Below are positions 44,579-53,160 of a stretch of 64,000 bases of DNA, piece by piece. Position numbers and translations under genes: made by a program. Origin of the DNA: Polyangiaceae bacterium (GTDB lineage Bacteria; Myxococcota_A; Polyangia; Polyangiales; Polyangiaceae); NCBI GenBank assembly GCA_016712345.1, contig JADJRH010000011.1, positions 3,968,001 to 4,032,000 on the forward strand. Reading direction: 5' to 3'. Each line of letters begins with the position of its first letter. Positions within the stretch are counted from its first letter, which is position 1. The notes beneath the pieces were generated by a model. That model was not told where the DNA came from. It searched no databases and worked only from the letters and a program-made list of their open reading frames with translations.

Positions 44579-44952
44579 TAGTGCCGCGTGTCAAAAGTCC
44601 TGCCGGACTTTTGGCGCCGCTGACGCAGCGTGCTTCGCGCACGCGGCACTATCTTTTGTCCCATGGGCTCCGCCCCATCCCCCCGCGCTTGCGCGCGGCT
44701 AGTACCGCGATTCAATCAACCCGATGGGTTGATTGCCGCTGCTTCGCAGCGCTCGAAATCGCGGTACTAGTTTTGTTTCCGTGGGGCATTCGCCCCACAC
44801 CCCGGCCGCGCAGGCGCGGCCCTAGTGCTCCGAGTTGATAAAGCAACGAACCCTTGCTGCAATTCATCTGAACCCATCAGTTCTACGGAATCGGTGCACT
44901 AGTTCCGCACGAAGAAGTGGAACCCGGCCAAACTTCGGAATGGCGGAACTAG
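44578..44952. repeat. CTAG-delimited modular structured repeat, copy 2 (five modules)
   Basis: CTAG occurs at 44578, 44699, 44767, 44822, 44899 and 44949. Every interval is an inverted repeat. Module 1 (44578-44702) matches 7018-7144 with compensating changes in an inner hairpin. Module 2 has AGTACCGCGATT/AATCGCGGTACT ends and an inner CAATCAACCC/GGGTTGATTG hairpin. Module 3 has GTGGGGC/GCCCCAC and GGCCGCGC/GCGCGGCC hairpins. Module 4 has AGTGCTCCGA against TCGGTGCACT. Module 5 (44899-44952) matches 7141-7195. Thus modules 1 and 5 are shared with copy 1, and modules 2-4 are additional. No protein is encoded. The last CTAG supplies the stop of the minus-strand lipoprotein gene. Confidence 0.85.
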
Positions 44953-46592
44953 AGCGGGGGGATTTTTGCTACAAACACGTCCAAATCTGAATCTGAAAAT
45001 GTTGTGTGTACACCCGCTCCCAGGTTGATGTGCCCCAAAAATCTACCCATGAAAACAGGTGAATTGTCAGACCCGATCGCCGCAGGCCCAAGGGCAATCA
45101 GAGAATTCTGACAGTCGCCCACGCGGTGCTCCGCGGTAAAGTTTCCACTCGGCCCCACAGTGGAGAACGCAAACTGCGACGCTGCCCCTTGTTCACACGC
45201 CACATGACGCGCAAAAACAAGTCCGCCTGACGGTGTAACAAGCAAACTGGGCACACCGCCGACACCCCCTTCCCCCTGAACCAACGGGACCGCGCGACTC
45301 CACGTGTGCGCGCCCGTCGCTGTTACACCGGCGAGTATCGATTGCAGCACCCCTTCAGCCCCTATTGGGCCGCCGCCCAGGTCTGAAACGCCGTTGCTTG
45401 TCAGCAGTAGAAAACGATCCTGACCGCTCGCAACCACCTCCCCGACCCCCTGATTGCCGCTGCCTCCCAAGTGCTTTTTCCAGATCGGCGCGCCATCGCC
45501 GCCGACCTCCAAAACAAAGGCGTCCATGCCGGAGCTTGTGTACACATCGTCCCCAAGCTGGAGACTGCCCTGAAAGCTGCCGTGCAACATCGCGGTTCCA
45601 GCACTTGTTGGCACCACACCGGTCAGTTGGAGCAGCGGCACCCCATCGGCATTCAATTCTACCTCCCCAAGCACTCCGCTCCAAACATGATCGCCGTTCG
45701 CATGAAAACGCGCGCCCAACAAACCGCCTTTTGACCCTGAAAGCGCTCCTCCCCCAAAGTCCACAGCACTTTCACTCAACGTTACCACCCACACGTCTCC
45801 CGAGGCTCGATCCACACCAAAAACGGAATGGTTCAACCCGGCAACCGCCCAACTCCAGGGTAACTCTCCCATCGGCCCCAAACTTGCGGCGCCGTGGATC
45901 GGCTCCGCAACCGGCGGATCCACAAATGCATTCAGACGATTTGTTATCGCCGCATCTCCAGAGTTGAGGAGCGTTATGGCCGGCACCTGATTGGATGTAC
46001 CAACGCGACTCCAAAGCGGCTGCCCCGCACCGTTCAACTTGGCAACAAATGCCGCATGTGGCCCGTCATTTGCGGGTTTGACAGGTCCGCTCCCCAAATC
46101 GATCTCGTTCCACAGGTCCGATGCCAGGGCCACATCCCCGCCGGGATGGACCGACAGGGTAAAACCTCCCGTCAGTTTATACCTGCCAAATGCTTTTTTC
46201 CAAACCTCACTCCCATTGGGATCCAACTTGACCAAGTGCGACAACCCGCCCCCGTTCAGATTCCAAAACGTGGCAGTCACCAGCGCGTTGCCGGCGCCGT
46301 CGAGACCCAGCCCAAGCGAGGTGTCCGCAAACGGCGTTGCCTCAAATCCGCTTTCCAAACCTCCCAATTGAACCGACCACACCGCAGAAACCTGACTTGG
46401 TTCAGCATCCATCCAAGCCGAAGCCGCGCCCGCACCACCCGTCCCGCCCGTGTCACCTGCCGCGCCGCTGCCGGTGGTTGCCGCGCCGCTGCCACCTTGA
46501 CCGGAGGTCACATCGCCGAGCGTTTCGGTTTCACACCCCGCTGCGAAAACAATTAGTATTCCAACACTGCTCACACGCAAAAGGTCCGCCAT
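44949..46592 (-). CDS. Lipoprotein with SBBP-like beta-propeller repeats
   Basis: From ATG 46592 the 547-residue product begins MADLLRVSSVGILIVFAAGC, a lipoprotein signal and lipobox, then a Gly/Ser/Thr/Ala-rich linker. The body has repeated blades of the type FVAKLNGAGQPLWSRVGTS, HLVKLDPNGSEVWKKAFG and FVLEVGGDGAPIWKKHLGG, i.e. a D/G-x-W-x-K motif seen in SBBP/beta-propeller proteins of myxobacteria. It is probably outer-membrane-attached. The last codon and TAG stop fall on the CTAG that ends the modular repeat array. GTGTACAC occurs twice in its DNA (45006, 45538). Confidence 0.82.
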   Translation of the reverse strand: MADLLRVSSVGILIVFAAGCETETLGDVTSGQGGSGAATTGSGAAGDTGGTGGAGAASAWMDAEPSQVSAVWSVQLGGLESGFEATPFADTSLGLGLDGAGNALVTATFWNLNGGGLSHLVKLDPNGSEVWKKAFGRYKLTGGFTLSVHPGGDVALASDLWNEIDLGSGPVKPANDGPHAAFVAKLNGAGQPLWSRVGTSNQVPAITLLNSGDAAITNRLNAFVDPPVAEPIHGAASLGPMGELPWSWAVAGLNHSVFGVDRASGDVWVVTLSESAVDFGGGALSGSKGGLLGARFHANGDHVWSGVLGEVELNADGVPLLQLTGVVPTSAGTAMLHGSFQGSLQLGDDVYTSSGMDAFVLEVGGDGAPIWKKHLGGSGNQGVGEVVASGQDRFLLLTSNGVSDLGGGPIGAEGVLQSILAGVTATGAHTWSRAVPLVQGEGGVGGVPSLLVTPSGGLVFARHVACEQGAASQFAFSTVGPSGNFTAEHRVGDCQNSLIALGPAAIGSDNSPVFMGRFLGHINLGAGVHTTFSDSDLDVFVAKIPPL

Positions 46593-46870
46593 TTCTCGCC
46601 TCACTTATGCAGCCCCGCCGCTCTGCAAACACTACCCATGCGGCATCGGCGGGGCGCACCGGCACGAATGCAAGCTGTTTGCCTTGCTCGGCCAAACTTC
46701 TGACGAACGGAACTTGTACCGCAATGGATGTCGTTTTAGCCAGCACAAAGACCTAACGACGATCCAGCCTGTGCGCCCCCCGGACATCAAACCCTTGGAT
46801 GTATCAAGACTTCGTGTAGAACGCGACCCGCGCCGGATTGAAGGCACGCTTTCTGCTGTCGGCGCCGACC

Positions 46871-48454
46871 ATGAAATCCGAGACACGTTTGTCGCACCTC
46901 CTTACTGCTTTCATTCTCCCATGCGTCGCAGCGTGCCAAGCAACCTCCCCACCCGCCAATGAAGACGGCGCCCATGACGACGGCGTGATCGAAGCCTCGT
47001 TTGGCCCAGGGGATCTCGACAAAGATTGCGAGGAAGACGCAGGATATTGCGTATTGCCCGCAGTAAATGCCCCTCCCGACGCCACTCGGGTGGCCTTGAT
47101 GTTTGACCTGACGGGCGGCGACTCAACCACTCTACCCATGGTTGACGCGCGCGCGATCGACGACGCCGGCGGCGCCTCAGCCTGGGTAGAAACAATGTCG
47201 CTCTTTGCGGAAGAGGGCCTGTTTGTACTTGCCGCCGATCTGAATACCAAAGCGGCTCAAGTGCAGGTGCGCGTTCCGGCTGAGCTGGCCCCGTTTATTG
47301 AAAATCTGACGGTATCTGCCGTTCGGGTGGAAGACAAAACAACCGTTTCAGAGCCAAAAGTGGTGGGCGGTTTGCCCGACTACCTGGTGGGTGTTGTCCG
47401 CTCGCGCGCTCAGTGGGGCGCCAAACCTACCAAGTGCACCGATCTTGACGAGAAGAAAACCCGCCTTGCCGTGCATCATACCGTTACACCGCGATCGGCA
47501 TCGGGTGGGTATGACGCGCGCATTCGACAAATTCAGGCGTTTCACATGGACGGCAATGGCTGGTGCGACGTGGGTTACCACTTTCTCGTTACCGAAGATG
47601 GCACTGTTTATGAAGCGCGTCCCATGCGCTTTCTGGGCGCTCACGTGTACCAAAACAACACCGGCAACGTTGGAATGAGCTTTGTTGGGTGTTTCCACAC
47701 GTCGGGTTGTGCGGGTCTGGGTTCAACAACGCCTCCTCAAGCTGCCATTGAAGCGGCCTCGAAAGTGCTTGGTTTAGTGGCAAAAAATCAAAATGTGACC
47801 ATATCAACAAGCACTCTCAAAGGCCACCGCGATCATTCAGGTCAGAGCACCACCTGCCCCGGAGATAACTTGCATTCAAAACTGCCTACCATTCGCGATC
47901 TGGCAAGCGCCGCAGCCTCGGGCAAGGCGCAGTGCAAGTCCAAATTCACAGATATCTGCGGTTCTCCCCACGAAGACGACATTGTTTGGTTTACAAGCGA
48001 GGGGTTTTCGTCGGGCTGCGCGGCGGACAAGTTCTGTCCGGATCAAGTTGTCAGTCGCGAACAAATGGCCGCATTTCTCACCAAGGCGCTCAACCTACCC
48101 AGTGGGCCCGATGTTTTTACAGACGACGAAACCTCCCCATTTGAAGCGGCCATCAACTCCATTGCCGCCGCCGGCGTTACAAGCGGCTGTGACTCCGCCA
48201 AAAAACTCTTCTGCCCAAAGGGTGAAGTAACCCGCGGTCAAATGGCTGCTTTTCTCGCAAAAGGGTTTAATCTACCCACCGGCCCCAACGCCTTTTCAGA
48301 CGACGACGGCTCCCCGTTTGAACCTTCGATCAACGCCATTGCCGCGGCCGGCATTACAAGCGGATGTTCGGCATCGGGCCTGGAGTTTTGCCCGGACAAG
48401 TTCGTCACGCGCGCTCAAATGGCCACGTTCCTGCGCCGGGCACTCAGCCCCTGA
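46871..48454 (+). CDS. PGRP-type N-acetylmuramoyl-L-alanine amidase lipoprotein with three SLH-like repeats
   Basis: The ATG at 46871 gives MKSETRLSHLLTAFILPCVAAC, a lipoprotein signal. Residues about 165-340 form an amidase_2/PGRP domain: RSRAQWGAKP, LAVHHTVTPRS (zinc His), WCDVGYHFLVTEDGTVYEARP, and LKGHRDHSGQSTTCPGDNL (zinc His and Cys). Residues about 360-527 hold three SLH-like repeats, each with a GFSSGCxxxxFCPDxxVxREQMAAFL-type ending (abridged). The amidase cleaves the bond between MurNAc and L-Ala; SLH repeats anchor proteins to cell-wall polymers. The 266 bp upstream hold no gene I can support. Confidence 0.9.
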   Translation: MKSETRLSHLLTAFILPCVAACQATSPPANEDGAHDDGVIEASFGPGDLDKDCEEDAGYCVLPAVNAPPDATRVALMFDLTGGDSTTLPMVDARAIDDAGGASAWVETMSLFAEEGLFVLAADLNTKAAQVQVRVPAELAPFIENLTVSAVRVEDKTTVSEPKVVGGLPDYLVGVVRSRAQWGAKPTKCTDLDEKKTRLAVHHTVTPRSASGGYDARIRQIQAFHMDGNGWCDVGYHFLVTEDGTVYEARPMRFLGAHVYQNNTGNVGMSFVGCFHTSGCAGLGSTTPPQAAIEAASKVLGLVAKNQNVTISTSTLKGHRDHSGQSTTCPGDNLHSKLPTIRDLASAAASGKAQCKSKFTDICGSPHEDDIVWFTSEGFSSGCAADKFCPDQVVSREQMAAFLTKALNLPSGPDVFTDDETSPFEAAINSIAAAGVTSGCDSAKKLFCPKGEVTRGQMAAFLAKGFNLPTGPNAFSDDDGSPFEPSINAIAAAGITSGCSASGLEFCPDKFVTRAQMATFLRRALSP

Positions 48455-48457
48455 CGC

Positions 48458-49177
48458 CTACTTTCCCGATCGGGCAGCGGTAGCGGCAAAGAGTACACCT
48501 GTCAAAATCCACAATGCGGCAAAACTAAATCGGGGCGCCATGCCCATTGGACCGCTCGCCGCCCCCAACAAACTCATCACGTGCGATCGCGGAAAAAGCG
48601 ACCCGACAAACCCTGCCGAGCCGCCCAGTAGAAAGTCGGCCCCCACCACCATCCATCGACCGCGGCCCTTCCAAAACGTGCTTCCAAAAGCGATCCACGC
48701 GCCGTAACACACGCCTGCCGAAACACCGATCGCGCTTGAAACAATCAGATCGCGCGCGAGCGGCGGCGCCGCGTTGGAGTGCGCAAGGACAACGGTGAGG
48801 GCGGCGAGCGCGGCAGCGGCGGCTCCCGCCGCCGCTGCCGCGCTCGCCGCCGCACCGATCGCAACGGCGAAGCGGGGCGCGCCGAAGCGCGCGAGGGAGT
48901 GGGCGCCTGCGCCCACTCCCTCGCGCCCTCCGGCGCGCCCCACAACCATCAACGCCAGAAGCGGAACCACAATGCGAAAGAGCGCCGCGAGCGCGCGATC
49001 GACCGCGCCCATGGAGGCCGCGGAAAGCTCAATCCACGCACCCGCAACCGTCACGGCGAGGGCGAGAAAAAGCCCCATCCACGTTCGGCGATGGCGCAGC
49101 CGCGAAAGCGCCATTTTGGCACCCAACAAAACAGCGGGAAATGAAGCGGCGGGCGGCGCTGCGGTGACGGTTGTCAT
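48458..49177 (-). CDS. Multi-pass inner-membrane protein, possible ABC-2-like permease
   Basis: The 239-residue protein has about six hydrophobic helices (WMGLFLALAVTVAGAWIEL, ALFRIVVPLLALMVV, FAVAIGAAASAAAAAGAAAAALAALTVVL (abridged), FSFAALWILTGVLF). The second cytoplasmic loop, GREGVGAGAHSLARFGAPR, is encoded by a nearly perfect DNA hairpin (48875-48940). The sequence resembles membrane partners of unusual ABC systems, and a second such protein with a degenerate ATPase lies at 54.8-57 kb, but no family is certain. It is convergent with the amidase gene and divergent from the LysM gene. Confidence 0.7.
   Translation of the reverse strand: MTTVTAAPPAASFPAVLLGAKMALSRLRHRRTWMGLFLALAVTVAGAWIELSAASMGAVDRALAALFRIVVPLLALMVVGRAGGREGVGAGAHSLARFGAPRFAVAIGAAASAAAAAGAAAAALAALTVVLAHSNAAPPLARDLIVSSAIGVSAGVCYGAWIAFGSTFWKGRGRWMVVGADFLLGGSAGFVGSLFPRSHVMSLLGAASGPMGMAPRFSFAALWILTGVLFAATAARSGK
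48875..48940. repeat. Hyperstable hairpin inside a membrane-protein gene
   Basis: The inner stem of 18 bp (48889-48906 against 48909-48926; core GCGAGGGAGTGGGCGC) has a two-base loop. The outer stem is 9 bp (GGGCGCGCC at 48875-48883 against 48932-48940). The whole 66 bp is an in-frame multiple of three and is translated in the minus-strand gene. It looks like an inserted GC-rich repeat domesticated as coding sequence. Confidence 0.75.
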
Positions 49178-49310
49178 TCAGGCTTTGAAGAAACCTACCG
49201 ATGTTGAACGCCGAAAACAACCGCGAACGCATCCACGACTTGACGCGGGCCCCCTGTTCGGGCGCTAATGTCGATCACTTCTTGTACACAACCGATCGCG
49301 GAGGGCCCTC

Positions 49311-49957
49311 ATGCCAACTCGACACACAGTGGCAAAAGGCGAATGTATGGCGAGCTTGTCCGCTCGATACGGCTTTGCCGATTGGAAGGTGATCTGGAAT
49401 CATCCCGACAATGCCGAACTCAAACAGCGGCGACCCAAACCGGGCGTGTTGTTTGAAGGCGACGTGGTGACCATTCCCGACAAAACCCTGAAAGAAGAAG
49501 ACCGCGAGACGGGAAAAAGCACCGCTTCAAGGTGAAGCTGCCCAAAGCCACCGTGCGAATTGCGTTTATTGTGCAAGGCTCGTGGAAGTATGAACTGTCG
49601 GTGGGGAAAGAAACATTTTCAGGAAGTGTACCCTCCGGCTCGCCCATTGAGCATCCAATTGACCCGGCTGCCACCGACGCAACGCTGCTGGTATGGCCCG
49701 ACAAGGGCGACGACGTAAAGCGTGAGGGGCTGCTCACCTACCCTATTCAACTTGGGTATCTTGACCCTGTAGAAGAAGTGAGCGGCATTCAGGGTATGTT
49801 AACCAACCTGGGGTATTATTGGGGCTCGATCAACGGGGTATTGAGCGACGACACCAAGGTGGCCATTCAGGCATTTCAAAGGGCAAACGGCATCACCGCA
49901 AGCGGATCGGTGGACGATGCCCTAAAAACCAAACTCAAAGAAAAACACGACGGGTAA
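49311..49957 (+). CDS. LysM / peptidoglycan-binding domain protein, frameshifted at 49514-49518
   Basis: The first part reads HTVAKGECMASLSARYGFADWKVIWNHPDN and GDVVTIPDKTLKEED, a LysM-like domain. The second reads VKLPKATVRIAFIVQG and ends LDPVEEVSGIQGMLTNLGYYWGSINGVLSDDTKVAIQAFQ (abridged), a PG_binding_1 domain. The frames differ by one base at the AAAAA run 49514-49518. Restoring one A gives ETGKKHRFKVKLPK, as in intact homologues. The gene model is thus about 215 residues. LysM-PG-binding proteins of this build are frequent beside VgrG and Rhs genes in type VI islands (recollection). It is followed by the metzincin and a partner gene. Confidence 0.8.
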
Positions 49958-50080
49958 CGGCCAACAATGTGTACACAATGGTGTAGAGCCAAATCACGAT
50001 TTTCCGCAGCGTTATGCGTGTACACAAAATCTACCCCTTGTGGGAGCCGATCCAAACCAACCGCCGCCTGAGAGTTTGTT

Positions 50081-52147
50081 ATGACCATCCCCACTGCCCT
50101 TGTTTCGGTTGAGATCAAGCAGATCCGCAACATCCCCGCGAGCCTCCTCACGGGCACGTCCAGGCCGTTTGCGCGGGCAATTATCGGCCGGAGGCACTTT
50201 GGTCGAAGCCGCGTGTTACCCACCGCGGGAGCCACATTTGACTTAACGGCGGAGCCTCAACCGTGGAAACACACGGTCGCAGTAAACGGCGGCGCCGTCA
50301 CATTGATGCTCGAAATTTGGGATGATCAGGGTGACCCTGCCAATCGCCGCCTCGCCTGGATTCAGGGGAATATTCCGGCGCCCTACGTGGGCGGTACGGT
50401 TGTTTTCGGGAGCAATCCTGAAATTGAGTGCGAGGTCATCACGCGGCCTGTTCCTCCGGCCGCGGTGGCCGCGGTGGTTCCGCGCTCACCCGACGGCGCA
50501 CCTGCCCAAGCCACGATTGCTATTACCGATACTCTTGTGGTGGAGTATACGGGCATCCGCGGTTTGTATAAACCGGGCTATACTCCCACGGGAGTCACTT
50601 CGCCGAAACGGTCAGAACCGTGCCCCGGCTATGTCAGTGAAGACGAGAAGGGTCGCATTTTCTTAAACCGCAACTTGAGCGGTGACTACGCGCGCGATAC
50701 CCAGTTGATTGAGCTGGCAGTAAAAGTGCACGTGAGGCGCGGTCAACTGCCCGCAAGTGCCAAGGTCAAGTGGACAATGCTCGACGTGGACGATCCGTTT
50801 GACAGTGACCCGTCGGTCCACCGTCAGTGGGCACCTTACATTGACTCAAACGATTATAACGGGACGGGTGTACCCACCGGGGCGCGCGGAGGCGACAACG
50901 AAGGTACACCGGCCCGCAATCCACCCTGGGAACAGGTGTCAGGTTTTCCACTTTCGGGCGCGGCGGCCACCACATGTCAAACCGATATTGTACAAAACAG
51001 CGGCGTTTTTGAGAGTAAGGTTACCTACCATTGCCCGGATGTGGCCGGCGACACAGTTGTCATTCGAGCGGAAATTGAGTCTCCCACACCGGTTGTGGTT
51101 TTTGAGGCTGAAACAGGCCTGATGACCCTCTGGCACCGGGTAGATGTGGAGTACATTCGCATGACAAGTGCCCTTGCGCTCCCTGTGGATCAAGTGCCTC
51201 AGTTTTTTGAACAAGCCTGCGCAGAACTCAACTTTGCGCCGGAACGTGTGGTGCCAGACCAACAATACATGGCGCCCGATGACAACTCGCTCTCCCCATC
51301 GAGCGCGGCATACGTCAATGCAAACTTTACCCATGCGAGCAACCCGGGTTGGTTTTGCCTCATTTCGGCCATGGAACCTCATCCCCTGCCCGCCACTCCA
51401 GGGGGGAATGCGTACACAGGCAGCCTACGGCTCCACAAGAGCGCTCAGTATCAATACATCAATGTTCCGGGAAGGCACCCGACAGCCGACTATGTGGATA
51501 TCAGCTGGGGCACAAATTCGGTGGGGTTTAGCCTTTATTCGCCCCAGGAGTACCAAAGCGGCGGCAATTGGTACACACGGTTTTGGCTTTCGGAGCACGA
51601 CGTTCAGCCTGATTTTACAGCGGGCGACGGCTCGATCAATCACGCCTATGCAGTGTCGCTCAACTTCCTACCCCAAGGCCGCGTGAGCGGCACCACGTTG
51701 GTCGCTCCAGGGTATGGCGCACCCAACACGGTGCAGGCAGAAGTGTCGCTGCCCGGTGCGTTTTATACAAGCGGCATCAGCCCATCGGTCACGGTGGGCG
51801 GCGTGGACTATTTTGCCGGCCGAACCATCGTTTTCAGTCATCACGGCGCCTATTATCGAAACGGCGCGGCGCGGCCCAACTTTGCCGACAGGGTGGTAAG
51901 AACCATTGCCCACGAGTTGGTTCACGCATTTGGTATGCCGCACAAGTGCGGGTATTACGATTATAAAAACCCGCGTGAACACACTTGCCACATGAACTAT
52001 TCACCCAACTGGATGCTCGACGCGAGTCGGCAGCTTATCCCCGGGTCGTCCGACCATATTGGTAACAACATGTGCGGTCGTCACCTGAAAGAAGTGCGCC
52101 GTGTGCACCTTGAAGATAACCTCGGCCTTCGCTCTTTGGGTTGGTAA
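50081..52147 (+). CDS. Metzincin-type zinc metallopeptidase with N-terminal C2-like domain
   Basis: The 688-residue protein has IAHELVHAFGMPHKCGY near residue 610: HEXXHXXGXXH, the metzincin zinc site. Residues 1-110 are beta-rich (VSVEIKQIRNIPASLL, TLMLEIWDDQGDP, LAWIQGNIPAPY) and look like a C2-type targeting or lipid-binding module. The middle is beta-rich and unrecognised. No signal peptide is present, so if exported it needs another route, consistent with the type-VI-like context. It follows the LysM protein after a 123-bp gap holding two GTGTACAC sites, and is followed 15 bp later by a partner gene. Substrate unknown. Confidence 0.85.
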   Translation: MTIPTALVSVEIKQIRNIPASLLTGTSRPFARAIIGRRHFGRSRVLPTAGATFDLTAEPQPWKHTVAVNGGAVTLMLEIWDDQGDPANRRLAWIQGNIPAPYVGGTVVFGSNPEIECEVITRPVPPAAVAAVVPRSPDGAPAQATIAITDTLVVEYTGIRGLYKPGYTPTGVTSPKRSEPCPGYVSEDEKGRIFLNRNLSGDYARDTQLIELAVKVHVRRGQLPASAKVKWTMLDVDDPFDSDPSVHRQWAPYIDSNDYNGTGVPTGARGGDNEGTPARNPPWEQVSGFPLSGAAATTCQTDIVQNSGVFESKVTYHCPDVAGDTVVIRAEIESPTPVVVFEAETGLMTLWHRVDVEYIRMTSALALPVDQVPQFFEQACAELNFAPERVVPDQQYMAPDDNSLSPSSAAYVNANFTHASNPGWFCLISAMEPHPLPATPGGNAYTGSLRLHKSAQYQYINVPGRHPTADYVDISWGTNSVGFSLYSPQEYQSGGNWYTRFWLSEHDVQPDFTAGDGSINHAYAVSLNFLPQGRVSGTTLVAPGYGAPNTVQAEVSLPGAFYTSGISPSVTVGGVDYFAGRTIVFSHHGAYYRNGAARPNFADRVVRTIAHELVHAFGMPHKCGYYDYKNPREHTCHMNYSPNWMLDASRQLIPGSSDHIGNNMCGRHLKEVRRVHLEDNLGLRSLGW

Positions 52148-52162
52148 ACAGGAAAACCTACC

Positions 52163-53041
52163 ATGAACAACCAACAGGATGCGGCAGACGGCGACGATGG
52201 GGACAATGGGGAGGTTCCGCTTCGGCCGGCGGGCTTGGGAGCGCTGGATGTGGATCTTCCCGGTGAGCACATTGTTGGCTTCCCCTTGTTGATAGGCCTC
52301 ACAGTGCAGGCCGACGCGCCCAATGCCGGCCTACGGCGCCTTCCGTTGGCGATGTTGTCGAGACTTTCAGGATCGGTGGGGCTTCAGCTTTTGGACCCGT
52401 CAGGTGTGCAAATGGCGGCCACGCGCCCTCACCCGGTGGACGCGCCCGACTTGGGTCTACCCATCTACAACCTGCTCCCGGGTGAAAGCCGGCGAATGCT
52501 TGTGGAAGTGGGAGAGGTGTTACCGTTTTCTACCCTCAAAGAAGGCACCTACCATTTGCGGGTCACCTACGCGTCCACCCGAAGTTCAACAACAAGCGAA
52601 CCGTTGCCCATTCAGATTCGGTTCCCTACGCCGTACGAAAAAGCCGTTTTGCAAAGCCTTTGGGCAAGTAGAGGCAGTTTACCTTCGTGGGGAGATTGGG
52701 CGCTTGCCCCGGCACCTGACAGAACCAAAACGGGGGAGGGATTTATGGTAGGTGACCCATCGGTGTACCTGCGAGCGCTTCGACATTTGCGTGAAAGCGA
52801 CGAAGATCTGGCGAGTATCAACCCGGCGCTGCTCGACGTTGTTACAGGTCCACCGGCAAAAGAAGCCCTCTTGTTAAAAGCAGAACTCGCATTCGCGCGG
52901 GGCGATAAAGCGAGCTTCCAGGCGATTCAAACGCATGTGGAGCAACAATTGCCCGGCCTTTTGTGGTGGATCACCAAAATGGTAGAAGGGAGAAGCGACT
53001 TTGCGTTTGCGCGCGCCAATCGCCCGAAGCCCAAGCCGTAA
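52163..53041 (+). CDS. Hypothetical protein downstream of the metzincin
   Basis: The 292-residue protein starts MNNQQDAADGDDGDNGEVPLRP, with an acidic N-terminus. Residues about 30-155 are beta-rich (HIVGFPLLIGLTVQADAP, GLQLLDPSGVQMAAT, EGTYHLRVTYA), like an Ig or MG2-type sandwich. The rest is helical (YEKAVLQSLWASRGSLPSWGDW, AKEALLLKAELAFARGDKASF). There is no signal peptide or membrane segment. Its location 15 bp after the metzincin suggests an inhibitor, immunity protein or chaperone. No family was recognised. Confidence 0.7.
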   Translation: MNNQQDAADGDDGDNGEVPLRPAGLGALDVDLPGEHIVGFPLLIGLTVQADAPNAGLRRLPLAMLSRLSGSVGLQLLDPSGVQMAATRPHPVDAPDLGLPIYNLLPGESRRMLVEVGEVLPFSTLKEGTYHLRVTYASTRSSTTSEPLPIQIRFPTPYEKAVLQSLWASRGSLPSWGDWALAPAPDRTKTGEGFMVGDPSVYLRALRHLRESDEDLASINPALLDVVTGPPAKEALLLKAELAFARGDKASFQAIQTHVEQQLPGLLWWITKMVEGRSDFAFARANRPKPKP

Positions 53042-53068
53042 TCACGGTTTGTTGCGACGCGCCGTTCG

Positions 53069-53160
53069 TTCTCCCCCGTCCGCGCACAGCGAGCACGCGC
53101 AGCGCGCGCAGCGAGCACGGCTTGGGGGAGAAGCGGGCGAAGCCCGCGTGGGGGGGCAGC
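53069..53160. repeat. GC-rich hairpin pair between genes
   Basis: TTCTCCCCC (53069-53077) pairs with GGGGGAGAA (53124-53132), then GCGGGC-GAA-GCCCGC follows. The interior shares words, in reverse complement, with the hairpin at 44525-44578 (AAGC, CGTGCTCGCT, TGCGCGC). It lies between the metzincin partner and a lipoprotein gene. Confidence 0.65.

Noticed and set aside
44378..44838. Open frames through the GC-rich hairpins and the CTAG modules.
   Set aside because: They follow the symmetry of the inverted repeats and have no start context or domain.
46684..46962. A 92-residue plus-strand frame upstream of the amidase.
   Set aside because: It overlaps the amidase start in another frame and has no supporting features, though a degraded gene cannot be excluded.
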